Source of the DNA: Methylobacterium haplocladii
GTDB taxonomy: Bacteria; Pseudomonadota; Alphaproteobacteria; Rhizobiales; Beijerinckiaceae
Direction: 5' to 3'
DNA: 60,598 nt
Assembly: GCF_007992175.1 (NCBI RefSeq)
Contig: NZ_BJZT01000019.1
Location: 1-60,598 of the forward strand
The notes under the pieces were generated by a model. That model ran no database searches and was not told where the DNA came from. It saw only the letters and a list, made by a program, of their open reading frames with translations. Each line of letters opens with the position of its first letter. Position 1 is the stretch's first letter. Both the position numbers and the translations under genes were made by a program. Positions 1 through 6,810 of the stretch are shown in pieces.

Positions 1-496
1 GTGCCAAAAACCTTGTCCTTGGGCGACCCAGCTTCAGCGTCTTTTTGCTGAAGGCTGTGACCGGCGATGTGTCCGCCCAGCCCCAGCAAATCGCCATCGT
101 GAACACCGAACTCAGGACGGCAAGGTCCCGCCGGATGGTGACGTCGGCGACACCGGTCCGCTTCCGCGTTGCAACAAAGTTCGCAAGCACGCGACGGTTG
201 ATCTCGTGCAGCGAGTGGTGTCCGAGGAGTCGAACGATGATCCTGGCGTTGAAACGGTAGCCCTTGATCGCCCCCTTCTTCAAAGACGATCCTTCAAGGA
301 AGTGATCCAGGGCCTCGGCCAGAAGGTGCTGCGGCAACGCCTCTCCCCGAGCGGCCTGGGCATGCTCCTCCATCAACCGGTGTAGATACGCCTAAGCCTC
401 AGCCTTCCGGTTCGTCTTGGCTGATCGGCGGACGTGGACGCCGCCCATCCGGAACCGCACCCACCAGACGTCGCCGCGCCGATAGACCCCTGCCAC
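1..496 (-). pseudogene. Tyrosine recombinase/integrase, 3' end outside the window, in-frame amber codon
   Basis: The GTG start at 496 follows GGAGG with a 6-nt gap. The reading frame opens with a typical integrase N-terminus (VYRRGDVWWVRF) and runs into TAG at 394-392, codon 35. The same frame then continues without a stop to the window edge with a core-binding SAM-like domain: KGYRFNARIIVRLLGHH, then VADVTIRRDLAVLSSVFTMA. The catalytic domain (R-H-R-Y) lies off the left edge. The continuity on both sides of the TAG indicates a recent nonsense mutation. A restart at ATG 373 would give a protein lacking the arm-binding region. Family assignment is firm; whether any product is active is unknown. 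Confidence 0.75.
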
Positions 497-523
497 GCAT
501 ACCCTCCGAGATTGCCGAACCGA

Positions 524-893
524 TCAGTGGACCACGGTTCGGGAATCTCGCAAGCTTTTCTCTCCGAGAGCAGTCCGGCCATGGCCGAGAACAGCCTGGG
601 TGGCGCGCCACCCAGGCTGTTCTGACTCACTGCTTCCTGCGAGGCGGTCGATTGCCTCCTCGGCGATGGTGCACTCGACCTCCAAGCCGAAGTGGAAGAC
701 AAGTTCGATCGACCCATCCGGTAACTCGATCCAAGGATCGGCCTTGAACCAGTGCCTGGGGAGAGGAATCGCCGAGCGCACCGTGTAGGCCCTGGCGATG
801 ACCACAACCTTGGTCGGTACCATTCCGGGTTCCTCAAACCCTTCGAGCTTGGCCAAGCGGCTCTCCACCGCCTGGATCACGTCGTCCGGGATG
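524..893 (-). pseudogene. Fragment of an unrecognised gene, 5' end removed at the IS3 remnant
   Basis: An open frame of about 120 codons reads like real protein, with segments such as TKVVVIARAYTVRSAIPLP and ELPDGSIELVFHFGLEVEC. It has no sensible start because the upstream part is replaced near 893-902 by IS3 transposase sequence on the other strand. It ends at the TGA at 524, 27 bp before the integrase GTG, so it may once have been the first gene of the integrase operon. The 36-bp palindrome at 588-623 lies inside its last third, and the C-terminus may be altered by it. I do not recognise the family. Confidence 0.45.
588..623. repeat. 36-bp perfect palindrome
   Basis: Bases 588-605 are the exact inverse complement of 606-623, with no loop; the centre is GGTGGCGCGCCACC. 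It lies inside the gene fragment 524-893 and 92 bp upstream of the integrase start. No T-run follows on either strand, so it is not a normal terminator. It could be an insertion, a recombination or crossover site for the neighbouring integrase, or an inverted-duplication scar. Confidence 0.9.
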
Positions 894-901
894 ATGTGGC
901 T

Positions 902-1465
902 GCCTGCCCGCTCGACCGGGTGAACCGTCAGTTCAAGGCGCCGCGCCCGAACGCCTTGTGGGTCAGTGACTTCACCTACGTCGCGACCTGGACCGGCTTC
1001 GTCTACGTAGCGTTCGTGATCGATGCCTATGCCCGGCGTATCGTCGGCTGGCGGGTCTCCCGTACGGCGCACGCTGCCTTCGTGCTCGACGCTCTGGAGC
1101 AGGCCCTGCACGAGCGCCGCCCCCTCCAGGGGGCCGGGCTCGTGCACCATAGCGACAGGGGTTCGCAGTACTTCGCCCTGCGCTACACGGAGCGGCTGGC
1201 GGAAGCGGGCGTCGAGCCCTCAGTCGGCAGCGTCGGCGACAGCTACGACAACGCTCTGGCCGAGACGATCAACGGTCTGTTCAAGGCCGACGTGATCCAT
1301 CGGTGCGGACCGTGGCGGTCCTTCGAAGCGGTCGAGTTCGCCACCCTCGAATGGGTCGATTGGTTCAACGCCCGCCGCTTGCTCGAACCGATCGGCAACC
1401 CACCTCCCGCCGAGGCCGAAGCGCGCTACTTTGCTCAGACCGACGTACAAGCCTTGGCCGCTTGA
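902..1465 (+). pseudogene. IS3-family transposase OrfB, 5'-truncated
   Basis: About 187 codons of the rve (DDE) integrase core remain: NALWVSDFTYVATW carries the first Asp, LVHHSDRGSQY the second, and DSYDNALAETINGLFKAD the Glu. It ends naturally at the TGA 1463-1465. The N-terminal HTH_21 part is missing; the frame upstream of 902 belongs to an unrelated antisense gene fragment. The catalytic triad is intact but the protein is too short to be functional. Confidence 0.85.
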
Positions 1466-1504
1466 CCCAAACCGGATGGCCTCCGGGAAACCCGGAGCGG
1501 TTCA
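902..1504 (+). mobile_element. IS3-family element remnant (right end only)
   Basis: Only the 3' part of the element is present. It begins abruptly inside the OrfB integrase region near 902 and ends at about 1504, where the tail reads CGGAGCGGTTCA after a small hairpin (CTCCGGGAAACCCGGAG, 1481-1497). The inverse complement, beginning TGAACCGCTCCGGG, looks like a typical IS3 terminal repeat. No left terminal repeat or OrfA is seen, so the element cannot move by itself. Confidence 0.7.
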
Positions 1505-1523
1505 CTGGCTGATCCACCGGGGC

Positions 1524-1537
1524 TTGCGCTGGATCAA
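1524..1537 (+). promoter_or_regulatory. FNR/FixK-type box (TTGCGCTGGATCAA)
   Basis: The 14-mer fits the TTGA-N6-TCAA type operator of FNR/FixK/FnrN proteins. The identical 14-mer recurs at 4295 and 12342. The centre lies 68 bp upstream of the ATG at 1599, suitable for a class II activator site. Confidence 0.7.
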
Positions 1538-1598
1538 GGCGCCTGTCCGCCCGCCGGCCAAGCTTCGCGGTCCCGATCCCCGGGCACGAGAGGCAGCC

Positions 1599-1862
1599 AT
1601 GACCGACAAGGACCTGAGACGCGACATGACCGACGCCCTCGATGCCGAGCCGGGCATCAGCAACGTCATCGTCACCCATCTCGCGGACCGGAAGCCCGCG
1701 ATCAGGGAGCACGTCCGCTCGCTAGTTCGGTGCATTGCCGGCGAGGCGGGCACAGGGAGGACGTCCGTGTTCAAGAACCACGCGACCGTCGAAGGCCCGG
1801 TCCCCGAGATCGACTCGGCCGAGGACCGGGTTGGCGTCGCTGGACCCGGTCCAAAACCCTAG
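1599..1862 (+). CDS. Small protein with BON-like N-terminus, probably a remnant
   Basis: The frame codes 87 residues from ATG 1599. The first 20 residues (MTDKDLRRDMTDALDAEPGI) resemble the start of the BON proteins at 6101 and 16765 (LRR..V.DELD..P). After that the BON pattern (G-V-V-T-L-x-G-x-V) is lost and the rest is low-complexity and unrecognised. An exact FNR-type box lies upstream, so promoter and start region look like those of the other BON genes. It is probably a BON gene whose body was deleted or replaced. It converges on the VIT gene, whose stop codon it touches. Confidence 0.45.
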   Translation: MTDKDLRRDMTDALDAEPGISNVIVTHLADRKPAIREHVRSLVRCIAGEAGTGRTSVFKNHATVEGPVPEIDSAEDRVGVAGPGPKP

Positions 1863-2563
1863 ACCGCATGTCCGACGAGGCTGCCGATGCCGGCGGTGAC
1901 GGCCATGGCGGCGGCGCCCCAGGAGGCGACGCGCGCGGTACCCCGCACGAGGCCGGCGCCGCCCGCACGCGCGCCGAGTGCGCCCAGGACAGCCAGGAAC
2001 ACGAGCGAGGCCGCCGCGACGGCCGGGACGACGAGGTTGGCCGGCGAAAGCGCGGCAACCGTCAGGGGGAGCGCCGCGCCCGCCGAGAACGTCGCCGCCG
2101 ACGTGAGCGCCGCCTGGGTCGGTCTCGCCGTCGTGAGTTCCGAGATGCCGAGCTCGTCCCTGGCATGGGCGCCGATCGCGTCCTTGGCCATCAGCTGGTC
2201 GGCCACCTGCAGGGCGAGCGGGTAATCGAGCCCGCGCGCGACATAGATGCGGGCGAGCTCCTCCCGCTCCGCCGCCGGGTCGTCCGCCAGCTCGCGACGT
2301 TCCTTGGCGAGGTCGGCCCGTTCGGTATCCGATTGCGAGCTGACCGAGACGTACTCGCCCGCCGCCATCGACATCGCCCCCGCGACCAGTCCGGCGCTGC
2401 CCGCCACGAGGACCTCGCTCGTGCCGGCGGCGGAGGCCGCGACGCCGACGATCAGGCTGGCGGTCGATACGAGGCCGTCGTTTGCTCCCAGCACCGCCGC
2501 GCGCAGCCAGCCCACACGGTCGATGAGATGGTTTTCCATGTGGACCGCGCCCGACACGGTCAT
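1859..2563 (-). CDS. VIT-family (CCC1/VIT1-like) Fe/Mn transporter
   Basis: The 234-aa protein has the VIT/CCC1 layout: ENHLIDRVGWLRAAVLGANDGLV in the first membrane helix, AGAMSMAAGEYVSVSSQSD in the second, an acidic cytoplasmic stretch (residues about 80-120, rich in E/D), then three C-terminal hydrophobic helices. Family members move Fe2+ or Mn2+ out of the cytosol. The ATG overlaps the stop of the cytochrome b561 gene (ATGA), so the two are translationally coupled. The internal ATG nine codons in is an alternative start. Within the low-oxygen island a role in buffering ferrous iron is plausible but inferred. Confidence 0.85.
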   Translation of the reverse strand: MTVSGAVHMENHLIDRVGWLRAAVLGANDGLVSTASLIVGVAASAAGTSEVLVAGSAGLVAGAMSMAAGEYVSVSSQSDTERADLAKERRELADDPAAEREELARIYVARGLDYPLALQVADQLMAKDAIGAHARDELGISELTTARPTQAALTSAATFSAGAALPLTVAALSPANLVVPAVAAASLVFLAVLGALGARAGGAGLVRGTARVASWGAAAMAVTAGIGSLVGHAV

Positions 2564-3132
2564 CGTCCGTCACCACCGGAGGCGGTCCGCCGTCCCGGCA
2601 GGATGCGCACCAGCACGGCATCGTGCCAGACGTAGTGATGGATCAGGGCCGCCGTCGCATGAAACAGGGCGACGACCATTAGGGCATTGGCGGCCAACCC
2701 GTGCCAGTGGGTCAAAGGCTTACGCCATTCCCTGTCGCCGACCTGCGGCAGGCCGAGGGACCCCAGCAGGTCGACGCCGCGCACGAAGGCGTTGGCGATG
2801 CCAAGTCCCACGATGGCGAACAACAGCACGTAGAGCATCGCATGCGTGGCCTTCGCGAGGCGATGCAGCGGGCCGGGATCCGCGACGGGAAGCCGGCGTC
2901 CTCCGGTCCGTCGCCTGGCCAGCAGGGCGACGATGACGCCCGCGAACAGGAAGCCCAGGTCGAAATGGACGGACCAGACGGCCGAGCGCACCGCTCCCTT
3001 CGGAACCAGGTCTTCCAGGAAGGTGCCGATCAGCCAAAGGGCCAGCACCAGCCCGGCCGTGAGCCAGTGCAGCACGATGGTCCAGCGGTCGTAGGGGGTC
3101 TTCGACGGTTGCATCCGTAGCCTCCGTGTCAT
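2560..3132 (-). CDS. Cytochrome b561 family protein
   Basis: About 190 aa with four membrane helices and histidines in the places expected for two b hemes: TIVLHWLTAGLVLALW, SVHFDLGFLFAGV, RLAKATHAMLYVLLF and THWHGLAANALMVVALFH. The family carries electrons across the inner membrane, for example from quinol. The likelier start is ATG 3114 (MQPSKTPYDRW), which removes a short basic leader. It is followed with a 4-bp overlap by the VIT transporter and preceded by a small winged-helix-like gene 26 bp away, so the three may form one operon. Confidence 0.85.
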   Translation of the reverse strand: MTRRLRMQPSKTPYDRWTIVLHWLTAGLVLALWLIGTFLEDLVPKGAVRSAVWSVHFDLGFLFAGVIVALLARRRTGGRRLPVADPGPLHRLAKATHAMLYVLLFAIVGLGIANAFVRGVDLLGSLGLPQVGDREWRKPLTHWHGLAANALMVVALFHATAALIHHYVWHDAVLVRILPGRRTASGGDGR

Positions 3133-3158
3133 GCTTGAGCACCCGCCGCTGGCGAGCC

Positions 3159-3455
3159 TTAGGGACCTCCGCGGAGCCAGGCGGGCCTGCCGGCCGAGGC
3201 GTCCTGCAGTGCGTTCGCCAACCTCCGGGTGCCCGCCGCCGTGAGGACCCCGGTCGCAGCCGGGGTCGTTCCTTCGCGTCGGGCGCCGCCCTCGGCCGGC
3301 TCACGCCTGACGAGGCCGCGAAGCCTCAGCGACCAGATCGTCGGCAGGCCCCAGGGTCCGACCTTGGCGATGGAGCCTTCCCGAGCCAGGCGGTGCAGCA
3401 AGGCCTTCTGGACGGGCGTCGGCGGCAGCCCTCGCGATATGTGCGTCGGCACCAT
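3159..3455 (-). CDS. Small winged-helix-like hypothetical protein
   Basis: The 98-aa frame contains a helix-rich pattern (TPVQKALLHRLAREG, then LPTIWSLRLRGLVRRE, then VLTAAGTRRLANAL) like a winged-helix domain: helix, recognition helix, wing and closing 'LTxxG' segment. The family is not identified. It precedes cytochrome b561 by 26 bp on the same strand. An FNR-like box (3459-3472) lies only 4 bp upstream of ATG 3455, so either the box represses it or the true start is further in. Confidence 0.55.
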   Translation of the reverse strand: MVPTHISRGLPPTPVQKALLHRLAREGSIAKVGPWGLPTIWSLRLRGLVRREPAEGGARREGTTPAATGVLTAAGTRRLANALQDASAGRPAWLRGGP

Positions 3456-3458
3456 TCC

Positions 3459-3472
3459 TTGATTAGAATTAA
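3459..3472 (-). promoter_or_regulatory. FNR-like box overlapping a translation start region
   Basis: TTGATTAGAATTAA keeps one full half-site (TTGAT) and a weaker partner (ATTAA). Its place right at the start codon of the 3159-3455 gene is unlike the 60-86 bp spacing of the other boxes. If real, it may act as a repressor site. Confidence 0.4.
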
Positions 3473-3541
3473 ACCAATGAAAGAGTCCAGCCCTTCGTCG
3501 GTGGGACCTTCCGTCGCCGCTGTCAGGCCAGCTCCCACCCT

Positions 3542-3555
3542 TTGATCCATCTCAA
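3542..3555 (+). promoter_or_regulatory. FNR/FixK-type box (TTGATCCATCTCAA)
   Basis: Read on the other strand it is TTGAGATGGATCAA, sharing TGGATCAA with the exact-copy boxes. The centre is 86 bp upstream of the SPW protein start at 3635. Confidence 0.7.
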
Positions 3556-3634
3556 GGCGGGCCGGGCCGCCATCGCCCCATCCTCCTCACCGCAGCGCCC
3601 GGCCTTGCGGCTGAAGCGGTGAGGAGGTTCGACG

Positions 3635-4003
3635 ATGCGCACCCTCGATCACGACCTGGAGGACATCTTCCTCGCCGGCTGGAGTCTGATGCTCGGGGTG
3701 GCCTTGGTCATCGCGCCGTGGTGGCTCGGCTTCGACAACAACGGGACAGCCACTTGGAACGCCTGGGCGTGCGGAAGCGCGGTGGTCGTCCTGTCCATGC
3801 TGGCCCTCGGCCAAGTCTACGACTGGCTGGAGTATCTCGTCGCCGTGATCGGGCTCTGGCTCGCCTGCGCCCCTTGGGTGCTCGGCTTCGGCGAGGTCCA
3901 GGCGGCGGCCTGGACACATGCGGGCTTCGGCCTCGCCCTGATCATCTCGGCCGGGGCGGAACTCTGGCGCCTGCACGAAGCCCCCGGCGCCCGATCGGTC
4001 TGA
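3635..4003 (+). CDS. SPW-repeat membrane protein
   Basis: The 122-aa protein has four hydrophobic helices in two repeats, each with the pattern APWWLGF / APWVLGF followed by an aromatic ATWNAW / AAWTHA segment, diagnostic of the SPW repeat (PF03779). The function of the family is unknown; members are small inner-membrane proteins often found in stress gene sets. GAGGAGG 12 bp upstream of ATG supports the start. The FNR-type box at 3542 makes it first in a likely microaerobically induced unit with the next small membrane gene. Confidence 0.8.
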   Translation: MRTLDHDLEDIFLAGWSLMLGVALVIAPWWLGFDNNGTATWNAWACGSAVVVLSMLALGQVYDWLEYLVAVIGLWLACAPWVLGFGEVQAAAWTHAGFGLALIISAGAELWRLHEAPGARSV

Positions 4004-4062
4004 CCCGTCGGCGACCGCGCCGCCTACCCATCGCGCGGCCGCTCACGCTTCGGGAGAGAGCG

Positions 4063-4284
4063 ATGCCCGACCCGCTCGACCTCGTCCTGGCGACGCTCTT
4101 CACCGCCGGCTGCATGCTGATCCATGCGTTCCGCAGGCAGGCCCACGACGTTTCCATCGTCCTGGTCTTGTTGCTGATCGGGCTCGTGAACTTCGGTGGC
4201 GCGCTGGCCCTGTCACGGATCGGCCTTGCCATCGATCCGGTCCTCGCCGCCGAACTCGTGAGCTATCGCCCCCGCCACGAGTGA
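4063..4284 (+). CDS. Small two-helix membrane protein, unknown function
   Basis: 73 aa from ATG 4063, preceded by GGGAGAGAG. Two hydrophobic stretches are visible (DLVLATLFTAGCMLIHAF and SIVLVLLLIGLVNFGGALAL), separated by RRQAHD. It lies 59 bp after the SPW gene in the same direction and would share its FNR-box promoter. I do not recognise the family. Confidence 0.6.
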   Translation: MPDPLDLVLATLFTAGCMLIHAFRRQAHDVSIVLVLLLIGLVNFGGALALSRIGLAIDPVLAAELVSYRPRHE

Positions 4285-4294
4285 GGTCGCCACC

Positions 4295-4308
4295 TTGCGC
4301 TGGATCAA
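4295..4308 (+). promoter_or_regulatory. FNR/FixK-type box (TTGCGCTGGATCAA)
   Basis: Exact copy of the boxes at 1524 and 12342. It starts 11 bp after the stop of the previous gene and its centre is 61 bp upstream of the ATG at 4363. Confidence 0.75.
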
Positions 4309-4362
4309 GGGCGGCGTCGGGCGGTCGTGGCAAGGAATCCGTCATCCTGAGAGGAGGTGCCC

Positions 4363-4758
4363 ATGCTCCGTTCCGTCACCCTGACCCTGGCGCGCTGCCG
4401 CGAGTACCCGGACGGCCATGCCGGCTGCGGCTACGCGATGACGGCGCCGCTAGACCCCGACGGCCGCCTCGACGCGGACGACTGGGGCCGGACCCGCGAC
4501 GTCTGCCGTGTCCGCCGGTTCTGGGCGGGCGAACCTGACCGGTACGGCCGGCTCGTTCACCGGGCCGGCGGCCCCGGCGGTGCGACCTGGCTGATCGACT
4601 ACGACGACCGCACCACGGATGACGACGAGCCCGGCTTCCGGCTTGGCGCGCACCGCTTCGTCGAGGGCGAGTACGTCTCGATCCGCGATGCCGACTTGGA
4701 CCTCCTGCGCACGTTCAAGGTCGTCCGCGTCGGCGATGCACGAGGCATGGCCGCATGA
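4363..4758 (+). CDS. Conserved-looking acidic hypothetical protein
   Basis: 131 aa from ATG 4363, with GAGAGGAGG ten bases upstream; a GTG two codons earlier has no better support. The protein is soluble and acidic, with a central WLIDYDDRTTDDDEPGFRLG stretch and a GEYVSIRD segment near the end, which suggests a small beta-rich fold. I recall similar proteins beside universal-stress and BON genes in Rhizobiales but cannot name a family. It stands directly behind an exact FNR-type box and overlaps the next micro-ORF by 4 bp. Confidence 0.65.
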   Translation: MLRSVTLTLARCREYPDGHAGCGYAMTAPLDPDGRLDADDWGRTRDVCRVRRFWAGEPDRYGRLVHRAGGPGGATWLIDYDDRTTDDDEPGFRLGAHRFVEGEYVSIRDADLDLLRTFKVVRVGDARGMAA

Positions 4759-4865
4759 GTTCAGGCACGATCATGTCCTATCCCGCTTCGCAGGGCGCAC
4801 TGCCTGTCTGGATGGAGCTCTGGCGAGCCTTCTGGCTGGACCTTCCTCTCGCGTGGCTCGACTAA
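4755..4865 (+). CDS. 36-aa micro-protein, aromatic and hydrophobic C-terminus
   Basis: The ATG overlaps the stop of the preceding gene (ATGA), an arrangement typical of translational coupling. The product ends in VWMELWRAFWLDLPLAWLD, an amphipathic tryptophan-rich helix that could lie on a membrane surface. It has no ribosome-binding site of its own. Function unknown. Confidence 0.45.
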   Translation: MSSGTIMSYPASQGALPVWMELWRAFWLDLPLAWLD

Positions 4866-4979
4866 GTGGATCGCACCGCCACCGCGCTCGTGACGATGGG
4901 CGCCCATGCCACGCCTCAGCAGGCCGTCGCCCTCGGCATAGGCTGCGAGCCCTCGCTTGAAGACGTTCTCGACGTCTGA
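4866..4979 (+). CDS. 37-aa micro-ORF, possibly coupled
   Basis: A GTG immediately follows the TAA of the previous micro-ORF (TAAGTG), and the frame codes VDRTATALVTMGAHATPQQA and a short acidic tail ending LEDVLDV. The back-to-back arrangement suggests termination-reinitiation, but the coding signal is short and may be chance. Confidence 0.3.
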   Translation: MDRTATALVTMGAHATPQQAVALGIGCEPSLEDVLDV

Positions 4980-5049
4980 CGCGAAGGGCACCGAAACAAC
5001 CCTGCGCCCGCCGCGGTTGTCTCAGGCAGTCCCGAGAAAGCCCAACGAC

Positions 5050-5238
5050 ATGGACACGAACCGGCAGCAAGGACGGGATCCCGTTTCCGAAGGTGCGCAT
5101 GCCAGGGCGGCCGGCTGGCCGAAGGACGCCAACCCGTACCCGGCCGGCTCGATCGAGCGGGTGGCCTGGTTCGAGGGTTACGATGGCCTGCCGTTGGACG
5201 GCGACGTCCCACCGAGCCTGGGCGGAAACGGTCGCTGA
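5050..5238 (+). CDS. Ribosome modulation factor (RMF)-like small protein
   Basis: The 62-aa protein contains AAGWPKDANPYPAGSIERVA followed by WFEGYD, which matches the RMF pattern (G...NPY......W..G). RMF helps convert 70S ribosomes to inactive dimers in stationary phase or stress. The ATG at 5050 starts the conserved part cleanly, although the ribosome-binding site is weak. It follows the coupled micro-ORFs and is probably in the unit led by the box at 4295. The assignment rests on one short motif. Confidence 0.6.
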   Translation: MDTNRQQGRDPVSEGAHARAAGWPKDANPYPAGSIERVAWFEGYDGLPLDGDVPPSLGGNGR

Positions 5239-5261
5239 CGACCTATTCCGGGGCCGGCGAG

Positions 5262-5759
5262 ATGGCCTATCTGCCGGAGATGACCGCTTCCAGCTTCGCC
5301 CCCGACGACATCGCGCACGTCATCCAGGTGGCGCTCGCGCCGGCCTTCCTGCTCACCGCGCTGGCGACCCTGCTCAACGTCTTCTCGACCCGCCTCGGAC
5401 GGGTCGCCGACAAGGTCGATGCGGCCGCCGCCGGGTTGCGCGGCGCCGACCCGGCCGAGGCCGGACGCCTGTCACAACAGCTCTCATATCTGCGCCGGCG
5501 CTCCTTCGTCCTCGACGTCGCCGTCGTTCTCGCGTCCGGCGGCGGGGTCGCCACGGGCATCGCGGTTCTGACGTTGTTCGTGGGCGCCCTGCGCGACGCC
5601 GCCACCGCCTCCGTCCTGTTCGGCTGCTTCGGCATGGCCCTGGTCTGCACGGTCGCCGCCATCGGCGCGTTCCTCGTCGAGATCCTCATGGCCGGCCGCG
5701 GCATCCGGGTCGAGGTCGACCGCCAGCAGGACCATGCAGCAGAGCGGGGCTCTCGCTGA
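5262..5759 (+). CDS. DUF2721-family membrane protein
   Basis: 165 aa. Residues near 15-40 form a membrane helix (VIQVALAPAFLLTALATLL) followed by NVFSTRLGRVADKV, the usual DUF2721 signature. A cytoplasmic helical segment (LSQQLSYLRRRSFVLDVAVV) and two more membrane helices follow. The family has no known function. The ATG at 5280 (MTASSFAPDD) is an equally good start. It lies 23 bp after the RMF-like gene and is likely in the same transcript. Confidence 0.75.
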   Translation: MAYLPEMTASSFAPDDIAHVIQVALAPAFLLTALATLLNVFSTRLGRVADKVDAAAAGLRGADPAEAGRLSQQLSYLRRRSFVLDVAVVLASGGGVATGIAVLTLFVGALRDAATASVLFGCFGMALVCTVAAIGAFLVEILMAGRGIRVEVDRQQDHAAERGSR

Positions 5760-5790
5760 CGAAACCCGGTGGCGACCCGCGGAGCGGTCG

Positions 5791-5804
5791 TTGATCCACC
5801 TCAA
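5791..5804 (+). promoter_or_regulatory. FNR/FixK-type box (TTGATCCACCTCAA)
   Basis: The opposite strand reads TTGAGGTGGATCAA, ending in the same TGGATCAA as the exact-copy boxes. The centre is 63 bp upstream of the ATG at 5861. Confidence 0.7.
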
Positions 5805-5860
5805 GGCGGTCCGGCCGAAAGTCGGCACCATGGCTCCCGTAATGATGACGGGAGACGGTC

Positions 5861-6073
5861 ATGACCATGGCGATGCGGACGACTGACGTGACGACGGTTC
5901 GCACCGTTCGGATGCCGAGGGGCACCGCCGCGCGTACGCTCCCGATGGACGAGGGTGTCAGGTCCCTGATCGGTGACGGATATCGCCACGAAGCCATCGG
6001 CAGCCTTCAGGCGCTGGCCCTCGCTGTCGTCGCTTCGCTGCTGGTGAGTGGCCTGCTCTGGACTGTGCTCTGA
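5861..6073 (+). CDS. Small C-terminally anchored membrane protein
   Basis: 70 aa: a basic, threonine-rich N-terminal half, then a single C-terminal membrane helix (LQALALAVVASLLVSGLLW). It follows an FNR-type box and precedes the BON gene by 27 bp. Two ATGs (5861, 5867) are possible starts. Unrecognised family. Confidence 0.5.
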   Translation: MTMAMRTTDVTTVRTVRMPRGTAARTLPMDEGVRSLIGDGYRHEAIGSLQALALAVVASLLVSGLLWTVL

Positions 6074-6100
6074 ACGACGGCCCGCGCGAGGAGACGTGTC

Positions 6101-6559
6101 ATGGAAGACCGGTACCTGCGCCGCTTCGTCGTCGACGAGCTGGACTACGACCCCCGCGTCACCGCCGCGCATATCGGCGTGGCGGTCGAGAACGGGGTCG
6201 TGACCCTGACCGGCCACGTCGCCAGCTACGCCGAGAAGGCCACGGCGGAACGGATCGCGATGCATGTCAGGGGCGTGCGCGCGGTCGTTGATGGCGTCGA
6301 GGTCCGCTATCCGGACGACTGCAGGATCGGCGACGAGGAACTGGCCGACCGGTGCGTCCGCGCCATCGCATGGGACGTGACGGTTCCGCCGGGCTCGGTC
6401 GAGATCAAGGTCGAGAAGGGCTGCGTCACCCTCTCGGGCTGGGTGGAGCGCTACGACCAGAAAGCCGCCGCCGAGCGAGCGTTACGTCGGCTGGCGGGCG
6501 TGGCTGATATCGTAAATCTGGTTGGGGTTTGTCCAGCTCATAACGAAGCACAGGCTTGA
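6101..6559 (+). CDS. BON-domain protein, C-terminally truncated
   Basis: Two BON domains are visible: residues 3-70 (DPRVTAAHIGVAVENGVVTL, then TGHVASYAEK) and 77-145 (VEIKVEKGCVTLSGWVERYD). BON domains bind phospholipid or peptidoglycan-associated surfaces and occur in envelope-stress proteins. The paralogue at 16118-16765 has three BON domains, and the same junction 'VNLI/VNLV' is where this one breaks off and ends with an unrelated CPAHNEAQA tail. The third domain was therefore probably deleted. The start has GAGGAGA 10 bp upstream. Confidence 0.8.
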   Translation: MEDRYLRRFVVDELDYDPRVTAAHIGVAVENGVVTLTGHVASYAEKATAERIAMHVRGVRAVVDGVEVRYPDDCRIGDEELADRCVRAIAWDVTVPPGSVEIKVEKGCVTLSGWVERYDQKAAAERALRRLAGVADIVNLVGVCPAHNEAQA

Positions 6560-6810
6560 GTCGAGAATGCCAGACGGTTTGCCCGAGATAGTCAGACGGA
6601 CATCGGGCATGTTCGAACATGTCGCAGCTTTGGGTGAGACGATGGCGATGTTTCTGTCTCCGCGTATCATTCGGATCGTCGGTTCGGATGATGCGCTCTT
6701 GGTTGCCGTACGGTGTTCAATGAGCTGTGTCATTGAGGGCTTGCCGTGATTTTTTCGCCTTCGCGTATCTGAGGGTAATGGCAGTCGAGCCCCGTGCGCG
6801 GACGACGGCC
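6560..6810. other. Junction region after the truncated BON gene
   Basis: This stretch has lower GC than its surroundings and begins exactly where the BON homology is lost. Short frames exist on both strands (6522-6749 plus, 6482-6733 minus) but neither has a family signature or a convincing start. It is probably the scar of a deletion or an insertion. Confidence 0.4.
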
